A stretch of DNA of 64,000 bases, from NCBI GenBank assembly GCA_965205045.1, contig OZ242031.1:5208001-5272000 (forward strand), written 5' to 3'. Within the stretch, counting starts at the first letter, position 1; each line of letters begins with the position of its first letter. The notes beneath the pieces were generated by a model that saw nothing but the letters and a program-made list of their open reading frames with translations, was not told the origin of the DNA and did not search any database. This stretch comes from UBA6522 sp965205045 (GTDB lineage Bacteria; Pseudomonadota; Gammaproteobacteria; Steroidobacterales; Rariloculaceae). Shown piece by piece: positions 25,511 to 34,170 of this stretch. The position numbers and the translations under genes are program-made.

Positions 25511-26475
25511 CCACCGGCACGCATACCGTTCAGGCGGACGAACGCAACCGGAACATAAGGATCAACATCAACGGCGAGCTGTACCCGAGGGACAAGGCTG
25601 TCGTCTCCGTATTCGACAGTGGATTCATCCTCGGCGACGGCATCTGGGAGGGACTGCGGCTGCACCACGGAGTTATCCCCTTCCTGGACCGCCACCTGGC
25701 ACGCCTGTGGGAGGGCGCCAAGGCTCTGGACCTCGACCCGGGACTATACCGGGCCGACCTCAAGCAACGCCTCTACGACACCGTGGATGCCAACGGCATG
25801 GAATCCGACGTCCACATTCGCCTGATGGTCAGCCGGGGCATCAAGTCAACCCCATACCAGGACCCCGCCATGAACGTCGGCGGACCGACCATCGTCATCA
25901 TCCCCGAGTTCAAGCTGCCCGATCCCGGGATGTACGACCGTGGCGTGCGGCTCTACACGGTGTACGTGCGCCGGGGTTATGCCGACGTCCAGGACCCGCG
26001 GATCAACAGCCACTCCAAGCTGAATTGCATCTTCGGCTGCATCCAGGCCAGCAAGGCGGGCTACGACGAGGCCCTGATGCTGGATCCCCACGGTCACGTG
26101 GCGACCTGCAACTCGACCCACTTCTTCATCGTGCGGGACGGCGAGGTCTGGACCTCCAGCGGCGACTACTGCCTGGACGGCATTACCCGGCGCAACGTCA
26201 TCAATCTTTGCAAGGCGAATGACATCCCGGTGTACGAGAGGAACTTTTCCGTGATGCAGGCCTACGGCGCGGCGGAAGCCTTCGTCACCGGTACCTTTGC
26301 GGGCCTGACCCCGGTTTCGGAGATCGATGGCCGCACTATCGGCGATGGGCGGCTCGGCGATGGCTCGACCGGCGATGGGCGGGCCAGCGATGGTCAGGCC
26401 GGCCCGATGACCCGACGCTTGCAGGCGCTCTACCGGCAACTCATCGACAGCGAGTGCGACGTCGGAAGACAATGA
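25507..26475 (+). CDS. Class IV PLP-dependent aminotransferase (BCAT/D-amino-acid type)
   Basis: A 322-residue fold-type IV aminotransferase. The N-terminal GELYPRDKAVVSVFDSGFIL, then GDGIWEGLRLHHG, is the family signature. The PLP lysine is most likely Lys in NSHSKLNCIFGCIQA. The segment ATCNSTHFFIVRDGEVWT follows the PLP phosphate-binding strand, and VTGTFAGLTPVSEIDGR closes the site. Residues about 276-298 are expanded by a 15-base tandem repeat. It may transaminate branched-chain or D-amino acids. The start overlaps DUF885 (ATGA) and the stop overlaps the next gene (ATGA). Confidence 0.88.
   Translation: MTTGTHTVQADERNRNIRININGELYPRDKAVVSVFDSGFILGDGIWEGLRLHHGVIPFLDRHLARLWEGAKALDLDPGLYRADLKQRLYDTVDANGMESDVHIRLMVSRGIKSTPYQDPAMNVGGPTIVIIPEFKLPDPGMYDRGVRLYTVYVRRGYADVQDPRINSHSKLNCIFGCIQASKAGYDEALMLDPHGHVATCNSTHFFIVRDGEVWTSSGDYCLDGITRRNVINLCKANDIPVYERNFSVMQAYGAAEAFVTGTFAGLTPVSEIDGRTIGDGRLGDGSTGDGRASDGQAGPMTRRLQALYRQLIDSECDVGRQ
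26341..26400 (+). repeat. Four tandem 15-base repeats inside the aminotransferase gene
   Basis: Units begin GGCGATGGGCGGCTC, GGCGATGGCTCGACC, GGCGATGGGCGGGCC and AGCGATGGTCAGGCC. They encode repeated Gly-Asp-Gly blocks just before the conserved GPMTRRLQALY segment, where family members as I know them have one such block. In-frame slippage expansion is likely. Confidence 0.75.
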
Positions 26476-27197
26476 CGATTTGCATCGCCATGTGGTCCGG
26501 GCCCCGCAACATCTCCACCGCGATGATGCGAAGCTGGGAAAACAGGCCCGATTGCACGGTGGTCGATGAACCGTTCTACGCGTGCTACCTGCATGAGTCG
26601 GGCCTGCCCCACCCTGGCAGGGAGGCCGTGATTGCTTCCCAAAGCACGGACCGTGCGGAAGTGATCCGCCAGCTCACCGAGCAATCCGTAACAACGCCCC
26701 TGTTCTACCAGAAACACATGACCAAGCACGTGCCGCAGGGCATGGACATGGGCTGGTGCGCCGGCATGCGGCATTGTTTCCTCATTCGCGACCCCGCCGA
26801 GGTCATCGCCTCATACCTGAAAAAAATGCCCTCGGTGGACGAGCACGACATCGGTATCGCCAGGCAGGCCGAACTGTTCCGGGAAATTTCCGCGGTCACG
26901 GGCAAGCCGCCTTGTGTGACTGACGCCGCCGACGTGCTGCGTGACCCCGATGCCGCGCTGGCCTTGCTGTGCGAATCTCTCGGCGCGGACTACCTGTCCG
27001 AGTCCATGCTTTCCTGGCCGCCGGGACCCCGAAAGTCCGACGGTGTCTGGGCACCGCACTGGTACAGAAACGTGGAAAAGTCCACGGGCTTCAAGCGTTA
27101 CCACCGCTCGGATCCGGAAGTGCCGGAAAAATACGAGGCGCTTTGCAGCAGCGCGCGCATCCACTACGAGTGGCTGAGCAAGTTCCGGCCAGGTTAA
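26472..27197 (+). CDS. Sulfotransferase-family P-loop protein
   Basis: A 241-residue protein starting MTICIAMWSGPRNISTAMMR, a PAPS-binding-like P-loop (WSGPRNIST), with the later strand HCFLIRDPAEVIASYLKK corresponding to the 3'-phosphate-binding RxP region of sulfotransferases. No signal peptide. Start overlaps the aminotransferase stop (ATGA). This pairing with class IV aminotransferases is one I have seen annotated as sulfotransferase-like or hypothetical; the true reaction is unknown. The whole run 22686-27197 is probably one operon. Confidence 0.75.
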   Translation: MTICIAMWSGPRNISTAMMRSWENRPDCTVVDEPFYACYLHESGLPHPGREAVIASQSTDRAEVIRQLTEQSVTTPLFYQKHMTKHVPQGMDMGWCAGMRHCFLIRDPAEVIASYLKKMPSVDEHDIGIARQAELFREISAVTGKPPCVTDAADVLRDPDAALALLCESLGADYLSESMLSWPPGPRKSDGVWAPHWYRNVEKSTGFKRYHRSDPEVPEKYEALCSSARIHYEWLSKFRPG

Positions 27198-27434
27198 GGG
27201 TGGATCTTTACGGCTTGTAGACAGACACCGCTGCGACCCGGGACCCTGTTTGCATTGATCTGATTTCCGATTGGGGAATCCACCAGCCATGTTTCAACTT
27301 CAGACGTATTCCAAATGCGGCAACCTGTGTCATCATTTGCCAATCATCCATTACAAGCAGGCTCGATCCGGGACTTCCTCATTTGGACTCTCGAGTCCGG
27401 GTGCAGTCGCGGACCGTAATTCAGCTTGATCCCA

Positions 27435-28571
27435 ATGACCAAGACAGATCCCTCCCTGGAAACGCTGCTCGCCCAAGCCGGGCATTTCATCGATCCGGAA
27501 ACGGGCGCGATCGTGCCGCCGATTCATCCCGCCACGACCTATGCGCGCGACGAGCGCTACGAGTTGCAGGGATTCGAGTACAGCCGCATCGCCAACCCGA
27601 CCGGTCGGCGGGTCGAAGAGGTTCTGGCGAGGCTGGAAGGTGCCGAGGATGCATTGTTGTTCTCGTCGGGGCTTGCGGGTGTGTCTACATTTTTCGAAAC
27701 GGTGCGCTCGGGTCAGCGCATCGTTGCGCCGCGAGTGATGTATCACGGCGCCGCCGACTGGCTGCGCCGTCTTGCAAAGCGTCGTGGGATCGATGTCGCC
27801 TTTTTCGATGCCACTGAACCCGGCGCCCTTGAGCGTGCGGTTCAGGCCGGCGAAACTGCGGTCGTCTGGATCGAGCCCTCGGTGAATCCGACCTGGGATG
27901 TGATCGACGTGCGGGCCGCATCGGCGGCGGCACACGCGGCGGGGGCGATCCTCGCGGTCGATGCGACGGTGGCGCCGCCGGTCACGCTTCGGGCGCTGAA
28001 CCTCGGCGCCGACATCGTCTTTCATTCCGGCACCAAGTATCTCGCCGGACACAGCGACGTGACGGCAGGCGTGCTGGCAACGAGGGCCGTCGACGCGCGC
28101 TGGGAAGAGATCAACCGCGCACGCACGCTGATGGGAGGCGTGCTCGGTCCTTTCGAGTGCTGGCTGCTGCTGCGCGGCATGCGCACCCTTCACCTGCGCT
28201 ACGAGCGCCAGTCGGCGAACGCGCTGGCGATCGCCCGGCACTTCGAGCACCACCCAAGGCTCGATGCCGTGCTCTACCCCGGGATCGAGTCTCATCCCGG
28301 TCACGCCATAGCGGCGCGGCAGATGCAGGGCGGCTTCGGCGCCATGCTCTCGCTGCTCCTCGCCGGCGATGCCGAAGCCGCCAGGAGGGTGGCGACACGC
28401 ACGCGGTTGTTCGTGCCCGCGACCTCGCTTGGCGGAGTCGAGAGCCTCATCGAACATCGCGCAACGGTGGAAGGCCCGAACAGTGTCGTACCGGCGAACC
28501 TGCTGCGCGTGTCCGTCGGCATCGAGCGGGTGGACGAACTCATCGCGGACCTGGAGCAGGCGCTGGCCTGA
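27435..28571 (+). CDS. Cys/Met-metabolism PLP-dependent enzyme (cystathionine beta/gamma-lyase-like)
   Basis: A 378-residue fold-type I PLP enzyme. Family markers: IVPPIHPATTYARDERYEL, YSRIANPTGRRVEEVLARLE, ALLFSSGLAGVSTFFE and the PLP lysine in IVFHSGTKYLAGHSDVTAG. The C-terminus has LGGVESLIEHRATVEG and NLLRVSVGIERVDELIADLE. Gamma-lyase, synthase or decarboxylase activity cannot be told apart. ATG 27435 is preferred over TTG 27426. It lies 50 bases before the MFS gene and may share its transcript; the gap from 27198 to 27434 shows no gene. Confidence 0.9.
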   Translation: MTKTDPSLETLLAQAGHFIDPETGAIVPPIHPATTYARDERYELQGFEYSRIANPTGRRVEEVLARLEGAEDALLFSSGLAGVSTFFETVRSGQRIVAPRVMYHGAADWLRRLAKRRGIDVAFFDATEPGALERAVQAGETAVVWIEPSVNPTWDVIDVRAASAAAHAAGAILAVDATVAPPVTLRALNLGADIVFHSGTKYLAGHSDVTAGVLATRAVDARWEEINRARTLMGGVLGPFECWLLLRGMRTLHLRYERQSANALAIARHFEHHPRLDAVLYPGIESHPGHAIAARQMQGGFGAMLSLLLAGDAEAARRVATRTRLFVPATSLGGVESLIEHRATVEGPNSVVPANLLRVSVGIERVDELIADLEQALA

Positions 28572-28620
28572 TGCGACCGTGACCTGTCGTTCCTGCCGAA
28601 AGTGACGGTAACCCCGAACC

Positions 28621-29472
28621 ATGAGCAACAACCGTCTGAACTTCTTCTTCCTCAACGTCGGGCACTTTCTCGACCACCTCTTCATGCTGATCTTCGCGAC
28701 CGTCGCCGCGCTGCGGCTTACCGAGGAATGGGGCATGAGCTACGCGGCACTCATCCCCTATGCCACGCCGGGGTTTATCGCTTTCGGGGTCTGCGCGCTG
28801 CCGGCCGGCTGGCTCGCAGACAAGTGGAGCCGGGAAGGCGTGATGGTCGTCTTCTTCATCGGTATCGGGGCGAGTTCGATCGCCACCGCGCTCGCAAACA
28901 CGCCCATCGAGATCGCACTCGGGCTGCTCGCCATCGGGGCGTTCGCCGCGATTTACCACCCGGTGGGGCTTGCGATGGTCGTGCACGGACGAGAAAAGAC
29001 GGGGGTGCCGCTGGCAGTCAACGGCGTCTTCGGCAATCTGGGTGTGGCCGCCGCGGCACTGATTACAGGCTATTTCATCGACACCGGAGGCTGGCGCAAC
29101 GCATTCATCCTGCCCGGTATCGTCTCCATCGGCCTTGGCATTGCTTACGCGGCCATCGTCTGGGCGGGTCGGAGGCGACGCGCCGAGGGCGCCACAGCAC
29201 GGGCAGCCGCGGAACCGGCCGGCCCCGGAGCGTCCTCCGTAGACCGTGATGTATTCGTTCGCCTTTTCTCCATCATCATGCTCACGACCGTGATTGGCGG
29301 CATCATCTTCCAGGGCACCACCTTTGCGCTGCCGAAGATTCTTGACGAGCGCCTCGTCGAGATCGCCGGATCGGCCACCGCCATCGGAGGCTACACGTTC
29401 CTGGTTTTCGCCGTAGCCGCAGTGGCGCAACTCTATGTCGGGTACCTGCTCGACAAACACTGTTCTTCATGA
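28621..29472 (+). pseudogene. MFS transporter, C-terminally truncated
   Basis: 283 residues with about eight membrane segments. Start MSNNRLNFFFLNVGHFLDHL; the loop LPAGWLADKWSREGVMVVFF is the MFS motif A region, and IYHPVGLAMVVHGREKTG follows. Full members have about 400 residues and twelve helices; this one stops at DKHCSS just after helix 8-9 (LYVGYLLDK). The convergent tctC from the other side is also cut here. A deletion joined the two 3' ends, and the product is unlikely to transport. Confidence 0.8.
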
Positions 29473-29989
29473 TCTGTAGCCCGGGTACGAAGAACGCTAC
29501 CCACAAGCCGCTGTGCGAAAAGGTGATTTCGCCCGGCCTTGCCCGTGCGTCGGCCTCCAGTTGCGCCCAGGTCTCGTAGGGGCTGTCCGAGCGCACGATT
29601 ATGGCGACCTGACCGTAGTTGACGCGTGCCACGGGCACCAGGTCCCGGTTTGTGTCGTAGGCATCGTTGCGAAACGTGTGCTGGTGAAGCTGATCGCGGT
29701 AGTTGTCGGTCAGCAGCAGCGTGTAGCCGTCCGGCGGGGCCTGCACGGCTTCCAGCGTGCCCTTCTGTCCGGCCTGTCCCGGCACCAGCTTGATGAGCAC
29801 CGGCTGGCCCAGGTAGTCGGTCAGGAACCGCGTGAACACCCGCGCGTTGAGGTCGCTGGAGCCGCCGGCGGCGAAAGGCGTGACCAGCGTGATGGGTTTC
29901 TCGGGGTATTGGGCGCAGGCGGCAGGGCCGAACAATCCCGCTGCGAATAGCAGAACCATCCAGGCAGGTTTTTCAATTCCGACATGCAT
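29473..29989 (-). pseudogene. tctC: TctC-family periplasmic binding protein, C-terminally truncated
   Basis: Starts MHVGIEKPAWMVLLFAAGLF with a signal peptide ending near ACAQYPEKP. TctC hallmarks are PITLVTPFAAGGSSDLNARV, PVLIKLVPGQAGQKGTLEAV and RPGEITFSHSG. After that the frame (formally open to 29303) enters antisense MFS sequence and loses family features, so about half the protein (over 150 residues) is missing. It is 3 bases upstream of tctA. Without its receptor this second TTT locus would need a binding protein from elsewhere. Confidence 0.8.
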
Positions 29990-29992
29990 CGC

Positions 29993-31519
29993 TCATTCGC
30001 TCTGTTGTGCCGCCGTCGCCTCTCTCGTCAACGCCCTTTCCCGGAACCGCTTCATTCGGATCCCGAGAAGCGTCCCGATCGCCGGCGTAACCAGTACCAC
30101 CGCGGTCATCCCAAGCCGCTCGGTGAACGCGAACCGAAGCCAGTCCGAGCCCGCCATTGCCAGGGTCTGGCCGAAACTGTACTCCAGCTCACGCCCCAGG
30201 ATGAAGCCCATGACCATGGGGGCGACGTCGAACTTCGCTTCCCGCGCTGCAATGCCTATCAAGCCGAAGCCGATCAGGGTCACGATGTCGAAGGGATTGC
30301 CACGGGCCAGATAGGTGCCGGCAAAGGCCAGCATGATGGTGATCGGAATCAGCAGCGAGCGCTTGATGGTCACCACGCGGGCGAAGAACGGAATGGTCAG
30401 GTAGCCGATGATCACGAACAGGAGATTGGCAAAGACCATGGCAATCAGGATCGCGAAGACGATTTCTCCGTTGGTCTCCAGCAGCGTCGGACCGGGACGC
30501 AGTCCCTGCATCATGAAGGCGCCCAGCAGCAGAGCCGTGACTGCATCGCCCGGAATCCCCAGTGTCAGTAGCGGCACCATGGTGGGGCCGTTGACGGCAT
30601 TGTTGGCGGCCTCGGCCGCGGCCACGCCGTCCAGCTCACCCTTGCCGTAGCGCTCCGGGTGCTTCGAGGCGTTCTTGGCCGCGATATACCCCATCATGGC
30701 GGCGATGGGCTGACCCAGCCCCGGCACCAGTCCGATGCCTGTGCCGATGGCGGTGGAGCGGAAGATCGTTCGCAGGCTCCGCCTGAGCTCTTCCAGGCGG
30801 AGCTTCTCGCCCACGAACTGCACCGCGCAAGCGCCCGCCACGTCCCCCTCCTTGACCGCAGCGAAAATCTCCGGCAGCGCGAACAGCCCGATCAGCATCG
30901 GGATCAGATGGAAGCCGTCGTACAGCTCCTGCGTGCCGAAGGTGTATCGGGGCATCCCGGAAAAGGGATCCGCGCCGATGAAGCCGAACCACACGCCCAG
31001 GCAGAGCATGAGCAGTCCCTTGAGCACCGGGCCCGTGGACGTCACGGCGATGATGACCAGGCTGAGGAACATCACCGCGGCGATCTCCGGCGGACCGAAA
31101 CCGAGTACGATGGCCGCCACGGGGATGATCATTGCCAGGGTGAAGATGTCGCTGAAGGTATCCGAGATCGCCGACGCGAACAGCCCCATCTCCAGCGCCT
31201 TGCGTGGCTGCCCCTTCCGGGTCAGCCCATGGCCATCGAATACCGTGGCGATGGAAGCCCCCGTCCCCGGCATGGAGATCAGGATGGCGGGTACGCTGCC
31301 GCCGTAGATGCCGCCCTTGTAGACGCCGATAAGAAACGGAATGCCGATCAAGGGGTCGCCCACCAGGAAGGAGATGGGCACCAGTACCGACATCCCCATG
31401 GAGGTGGTGAATCCGGGCAGCGAGCCCATCAGCATGCCCAGCAACAGTCCGCCGGCGATCCACACGAACGTGTCGATGCGCAGTGCGGCGTCCAGACCGG
31501 CGAGCAGCGTTTCGATCAT
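29993..31519 (-). CDS. tctA: TctA-family large permease subunit
   Basis: A 508-residue, about twelve-helix permease. Signature segments: LLGMLMGSLPGFTTSMGMSV (residues about 23-42), GGSVPAILISMPGTGASIAT, and the second-half repeat IGLVPGLGQPIAAMMGYIAA, then TLGIPGDAVTALLLGAFMMQ. These two inverted halves form the carboxylate path in TTT transporters. Intact and full length. It lies between tctC (downstream) and tctB (upstream, 49 bases). This order C last is reversed from 1-1962, where C comes first, showing the two loci are not recent duplicates. Confidence 0.93.
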   Translation of the reverse strand: MIETLLAGLDAALRIDTFVWIAGGLLLGMLMGSLPGFTTSMGMSVLVPISFLVGDPLIGIPFLIGVYKGGIYGGSVPAILISMPGTGASIATVFDGHGLTRKGQPRKALEMGLFASAISDTFSDIFTLAMIIPVAAIVLGFGPPEIAAVMFLSLVIIAVTSTGPVLKGLLMLCLGVWFGFIGADPFSGMPRYTFGTQELYDGFHLIPMLIGLFALPEIFAAVKEGDVAGACAVQFVGEKLRLEELRRSLRTIFRSTAIGTGIGLVPGLGQPIAAMMGYIAAKNASKHPERYGKGELDGVAAAEAANNAVNGPTMVPLLTLGIPGDAVTALLLGAFMMQGLRPGPTLLETNGEIVFAILIAMVFANLLFVIIGYLTIPFFARVVTIKRSLLIPITIMLAFAGTYLARGNPFDIVTLIGFGLIGIAAREAKFDVAPMVMGFILGRELEYSFGQTLAMAGSDWLRFAFTERLGMTAVVLVTPAIGTLLGIRMKRFRERALTREATAAQQSE

Positions 31520-31568
31520 CTGGCTATTTCGTCCGGTCGATCAGCATGGTTTCAGGGCGTCACATGCG

Positions 31569-32135
31569 CTAGAAGGCAGGCAGGAGCCGCAGCAACGGCG
31601 CCAGCGCCCGCTGCACCAGATCGATTTCCGGCAGCGCCGTGCGCATCACGTGCGTTACCGCAATGTAGAAGCCCAGCGGGATCAGGATGCTGATGCCGAG
31701 AATCTGCAAGGGGTTGCGGTTGCCCACAAGGATCGAGGTACTTGCCATCAGTATGAACATGGTGATCATGAATCCCAGCGTGCTGAGCACCAGTGCGCAG
31801 GTTACGGAGATGACCAGGAAGGCAAGCTGCCTCAGCATGGCGGTGCGGGAGGTGGCTGTGCCGGCGACGCCGGGAGGGGCGGTACCCGAGCCAACCTCGC
31901 GCATGCGAAGCCCCAGGAAGATCGCCGCCACCGACACCGTGCTCAGCAGGATCAGATAGGGAAATACGCGCGGACTCATCGCCAGCAGTTCCCGTTCCAG
32001 CGGGATGGGCGCATCGACGATGAGCCAGCCGCTGAAAGTCAGCGCGAGCGCCGCGAGCACGAACACCACGGCGGTGAAGCGCGCGTCCGCCTGGCGCGCC
32101 AGCGCCGGGGCTGCGCCCAGGAGACGGCGGATCAC
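31569..32135 (-). CDS. tctB: TctB-family small permease subunit
   Basis: About 188 residues with four hydrophobic segments (FTAVVFVLAALALTFSGWL; VFPYLILLSTVSVAAIFLGL; LRQLAFLVISVTCALVLSTLG region; LQILGISILIPLGFYIAV). Start taken as GTG 32135 because it overlaps the stop of the upstream dehydrogenase (GTGA); longer upstream starts would lie inside that gene. TctB is the poorly conserved partner of TctA. Intact. Co-transcription with the dehydrogenase suggests the transporter supplies a hydroxy or sugar acid. Confidence 0.82.
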   Translation of the reverse strand: MIRRLLGAAPALARQADARFTAVVFVLAALALTFSGWLIVDAPIPLERELLAMSPRVFPYLILLSTVSVAAIFLGLRMREVGSGTAPPGVAGTATSRTAMLRQLAFLVISVTCALVLSTLGFMITMFILMASTSILVGNRNPLQILGISILIPLGFYIAVTHVMRTALPEIDLVQRALAPLLRLLPAF

Positions 32136-33190
32136 GCGGCGGCTGATGCCGGCGCGGATGCGCTCAGGGGCAGGTCCACTGCCTGTTGGCGTTCGACCGA
32201 GAGGTCGGCCGCAATGTACACGTCCATCACGCGTCGCGCGGCTTCCGCAGAGCACATTTCAGGACGGTCGTACGCCACCGCCTCGATCCAATGGACCGTC
32301 TCGTCGTGCATCGGGCCGGCAAAGACATGATCCACCCGCTCGCCCGGCATGGGCGACATGGGCAACTGGATGCCCTTCTGCATGGTATTGACGATCACGT
32401 CACGGTGGGTGTCGTCGATCACCAGCATCCCCTCGGTGCCGGTGATTTCTATCCAGGTGCCGGAATAGTTGGGATACCCGGGCGGCATCGTCCAGCCGGC
32501 CCCGATGTTGAGGATCACCCCGTTGTCCATGGTCACCATGATCCACTGGGCGTCCTCGGAACCGGTGATGTGCTTCATGGCGCCGTAGGAGGACTGGGAG
32601 TAGACGCGAATCGGGCGCGCCGGCTCCATGAGCCAAAGCAGAAAGTCGATGTCGTGGGTGGCTTCCATGGCGGCCGGAGAGAGCTTGATGCGGCCGCTGA
32701 TCTTGTTGCCGAGGCTCCGGGTGAGGTGCCGGCTCACCAGCGCGCAGACCGGGTCGCCGATGGTCCCGTCTCCCAGGTGCTTCTTCGCGTAGGCGAACTT
32801 GTGGTTGAAGCGCTGGGAATAGCCGATGGCGAACTTCAGCCCCCTCGCCCTCTGGATGCGGATGAGTTCGTCGGCCTCGTCCAGTGTCAGGGCCAGCGGC
32901 TTTTCCAGAAAGACGTGCTTGCCGGCCAGCAGCGCATCCCGCGCCATGGGATAGTGAGTGGTCTCCGGCGTTGCCGAAATGATGATGGTGTCGATGGACT
33001 CGTTGGCGATGAGGTCACTGTAGTCGGTTGTTGCCGAGGCAGCCCCCGTCTTCGCCGCAACCGCCTGCAGGCGCGCCTCGTCGATCTCGGCGATGTGCAG
33101 TTCGTCCACCAGCGCGCTGGCAGCGCAGGTATCGGCGCGGATGCCGCCGCACCAGCCGGTGCCGATGATGCCGACGTTGATTTGTTTCAT
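32132..33190 (-). CDS. Gfo/Idh/MocA-family oxidoreductase
   Basis: A 352-residue NAD(P)-dependent dehydrogenase. The Rossmann start is MKQINVGIIGTGWCGGIRAD, the cofactor loop ISATPETTHYPMARDALLAG, then the family EKP motif in HVFLEKPLALTLDEADELI with the catalytic-region Lys, and SRHLTRSLGNK in the C-domain. His-Asp in MEATHDIDFLLWLM is the active-site motif. Members act on sugars, inositols or other cyclic polyols. ATG 33190 is chosen as it begins the nucleotide fold. Leads the operon tctB-tctA-tctC. Confidence 0.9.
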   Translation of the reverse strand: MKQINVGIIGTGWCGGIRADTCAASALVDELHIAEIDEARLQAVAAKTGAASATTDYSDLIANESIDTIIISATPETTHYPMARDALLAGKHVFLEKPLALTLDEADELIRIQRARGLKFAIGYSQRFNHKFAYAKKHLGDGTIGDPVCALVSRHLTRSLGNKISGRIKLSPAAMEATHDIDFLLWLMEPARPIRVYSQSSYGAMKHITGSEDAQWIMVTMDNGVILNIGAGWTMPPGYPNYSGTWIEITGTEGMLVIDDTHRDVIVNTMQKGIQLPMSPMPGERVDHVFAGPMHDETVHWIEAVAYDRPEMCSAEAARRVMDVYIAADLSVERQQAVDLPLSASAPASAAA

Positions 33191-33549
33191 GCGGTGTCTC
33201 CCGATTCCTGCGGTTGTTGCCAGTGCGAGGCGCATCCGGATGCGTCGGGTCATTTTACGAGATCGGGCAAGCCAGTAAAGGAATCGCGCTGTGCGGCGGG
33301 ACTCGGCACCACCGCAAACCTGATCAATGGCCTGCGCCTCCCATGGCCTTGGTGGACATCCACGTGTTCGGACCAGATTCTTGTCCAGGACCCGAAGGTC
33401 AATCTGGACGGACTGCCCCGTTTCTAACGGCGAATGTTCGCTGTCCGGCTGTTACGTTTGTCGCCAGTTCGTCATTGCACCCAATGCGAACGGCACGGAG
33501 CGGTCCATGCGGACCGCGAAATCAGATAGCCATACCAAAGGAGAAACAC
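33191..33549. promoter_or_regulatory. Region upstream of bacteriocin precursor genes
   Basis: About 360 bases between the leftward dehydrogenase and the first rightward precursor peptide. No convincing gene. It must contain the divergent promoters; AAAGGAG at about 33538 is the ribosome site of the first peptide. No clear operator was found. Confidence 0.5.
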
Positions 33550-33759
33550 ATGAGAACACTGACTGTAACGGAAATGGACGCTGTATCGGGAGGGCAGGAA
33601 GGGAAGTCGTTCCTTCAGAACTTTGCCCGTTGCTTCCTGGATACCGCAATTGGAGCTGCTGCCGGGTCGGCAATTGGAGGGCCCGTCGCGGGCACCGCCG
33701 TCGCGGTCGCAGCCAACCTGGCTTCCGACGCCTGCAACGCCCTGCCGGCGCCCTATTGA
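33550..33759 (+). CDS. Double-glycine-leader bacteriocin/microcin precursor A
   Basis: A 69-residue peptide. The leader is MRTLTVTEMDAVSGG (15 residues ending Gly-Gly, with the hydrophobic/acidic spacing that C39 peptidases read). The predicted 54-residue core starts QEGKSFLQNF, has Cys at core positions 13 and 47, and a small-residue helix with GxxxG spacing (IGAAAGSAIGGPVAG), as in class II microcins and two-peptide bacteriocins. AAAGGAG precedes the start. It lies upstream of a second precursor, a CvaA-like adaptor and a C39 exporter, so it is probably cleaved after GG and exported. Target unknown. Confidence 0.82.
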   Translation: MRTLTVTEMDAVSGGQEGKSFLQNFARCFLDTAIGAAAGSAIGGPVAGTAVAVAANLASDACNALPAPY

Positions 33760-33904
33760 TTGGCGCCTTCCATCCAGGAGTCCATCGGCACGCGCCTGGC
33801 GCGGCGGCGGACCGCAGTGACGGCTGCAAAGCACCGATCCGCGATTCGGCACCGGTGGATTCCGGACTTGATCCCAAACCATTGAATTGACGAGGAGAAT
33901 ACCC

Positions 33905-34066
33905 ATGAGAACCTTGACCGAACCGGAAATGAGCGTCGCCGCGGGCGGCGTCGACCCGATCCCCATCCCTTATGAGCCACCGTGCATGCCGAAACCGGAT
34001 CCAATCTGGACGCGCATGATCCTGGATCTCATGTATCCACGCAAGGTGGCCATCACAGACCGGTAG
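33905..34066 (+). CDS. Double-glycine-leader peptide precursor B
   Basis: A 53-residue peptide whose 15-residue leader MRTLTEPEMSVAAGG matches that of precursor A in length and in 7 N- and C-terminal positions (MRTLT, E-M, GG). The predicted 38-residue core begins VDPIPIPYEPPCMPKPDP, is Pro-rich with one Cys, and ends in a basic tail (MYPRKVAITDR). A GAGGAG ribosome site precedes ATG 33905. The core is unlike A, so it could be a second bacteriocin, a two-peptide partner or a pheromone-like signal. Start and leader are well supported, activity is inferred. Confidence 0.75.
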   Translation: MRTLTEPEMSVAAGGVDPIPIPYEPPCMPKPDPIWTRMILDLMYPRKVAITDR

Positions 34067-34170
34067 TGTTCGCCCACTGACGGAGTAGTTGAGCGGCCTG
34101 GATTGCCGGACGGCGACCGCGCGGACCCTTCCGCGCCCGCCGTCCGGCGCCTCTGAATGACTGGCCACCC

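Noticed and set aside
27351..28736. 461-codon minus-strand frame over the PLP enzyme
   Set aside because: Arg/His-rich antisense translation; the plus strand has the PLP lysine and family motifs.
29460..29515. GTTCTTC/GAAGAAC hairpin as a bidirectional terminator between MFS and tctC
   Set aside because: Both genes are truncated here without natural ends and there are no T-runs; a deletion junction explains it better.
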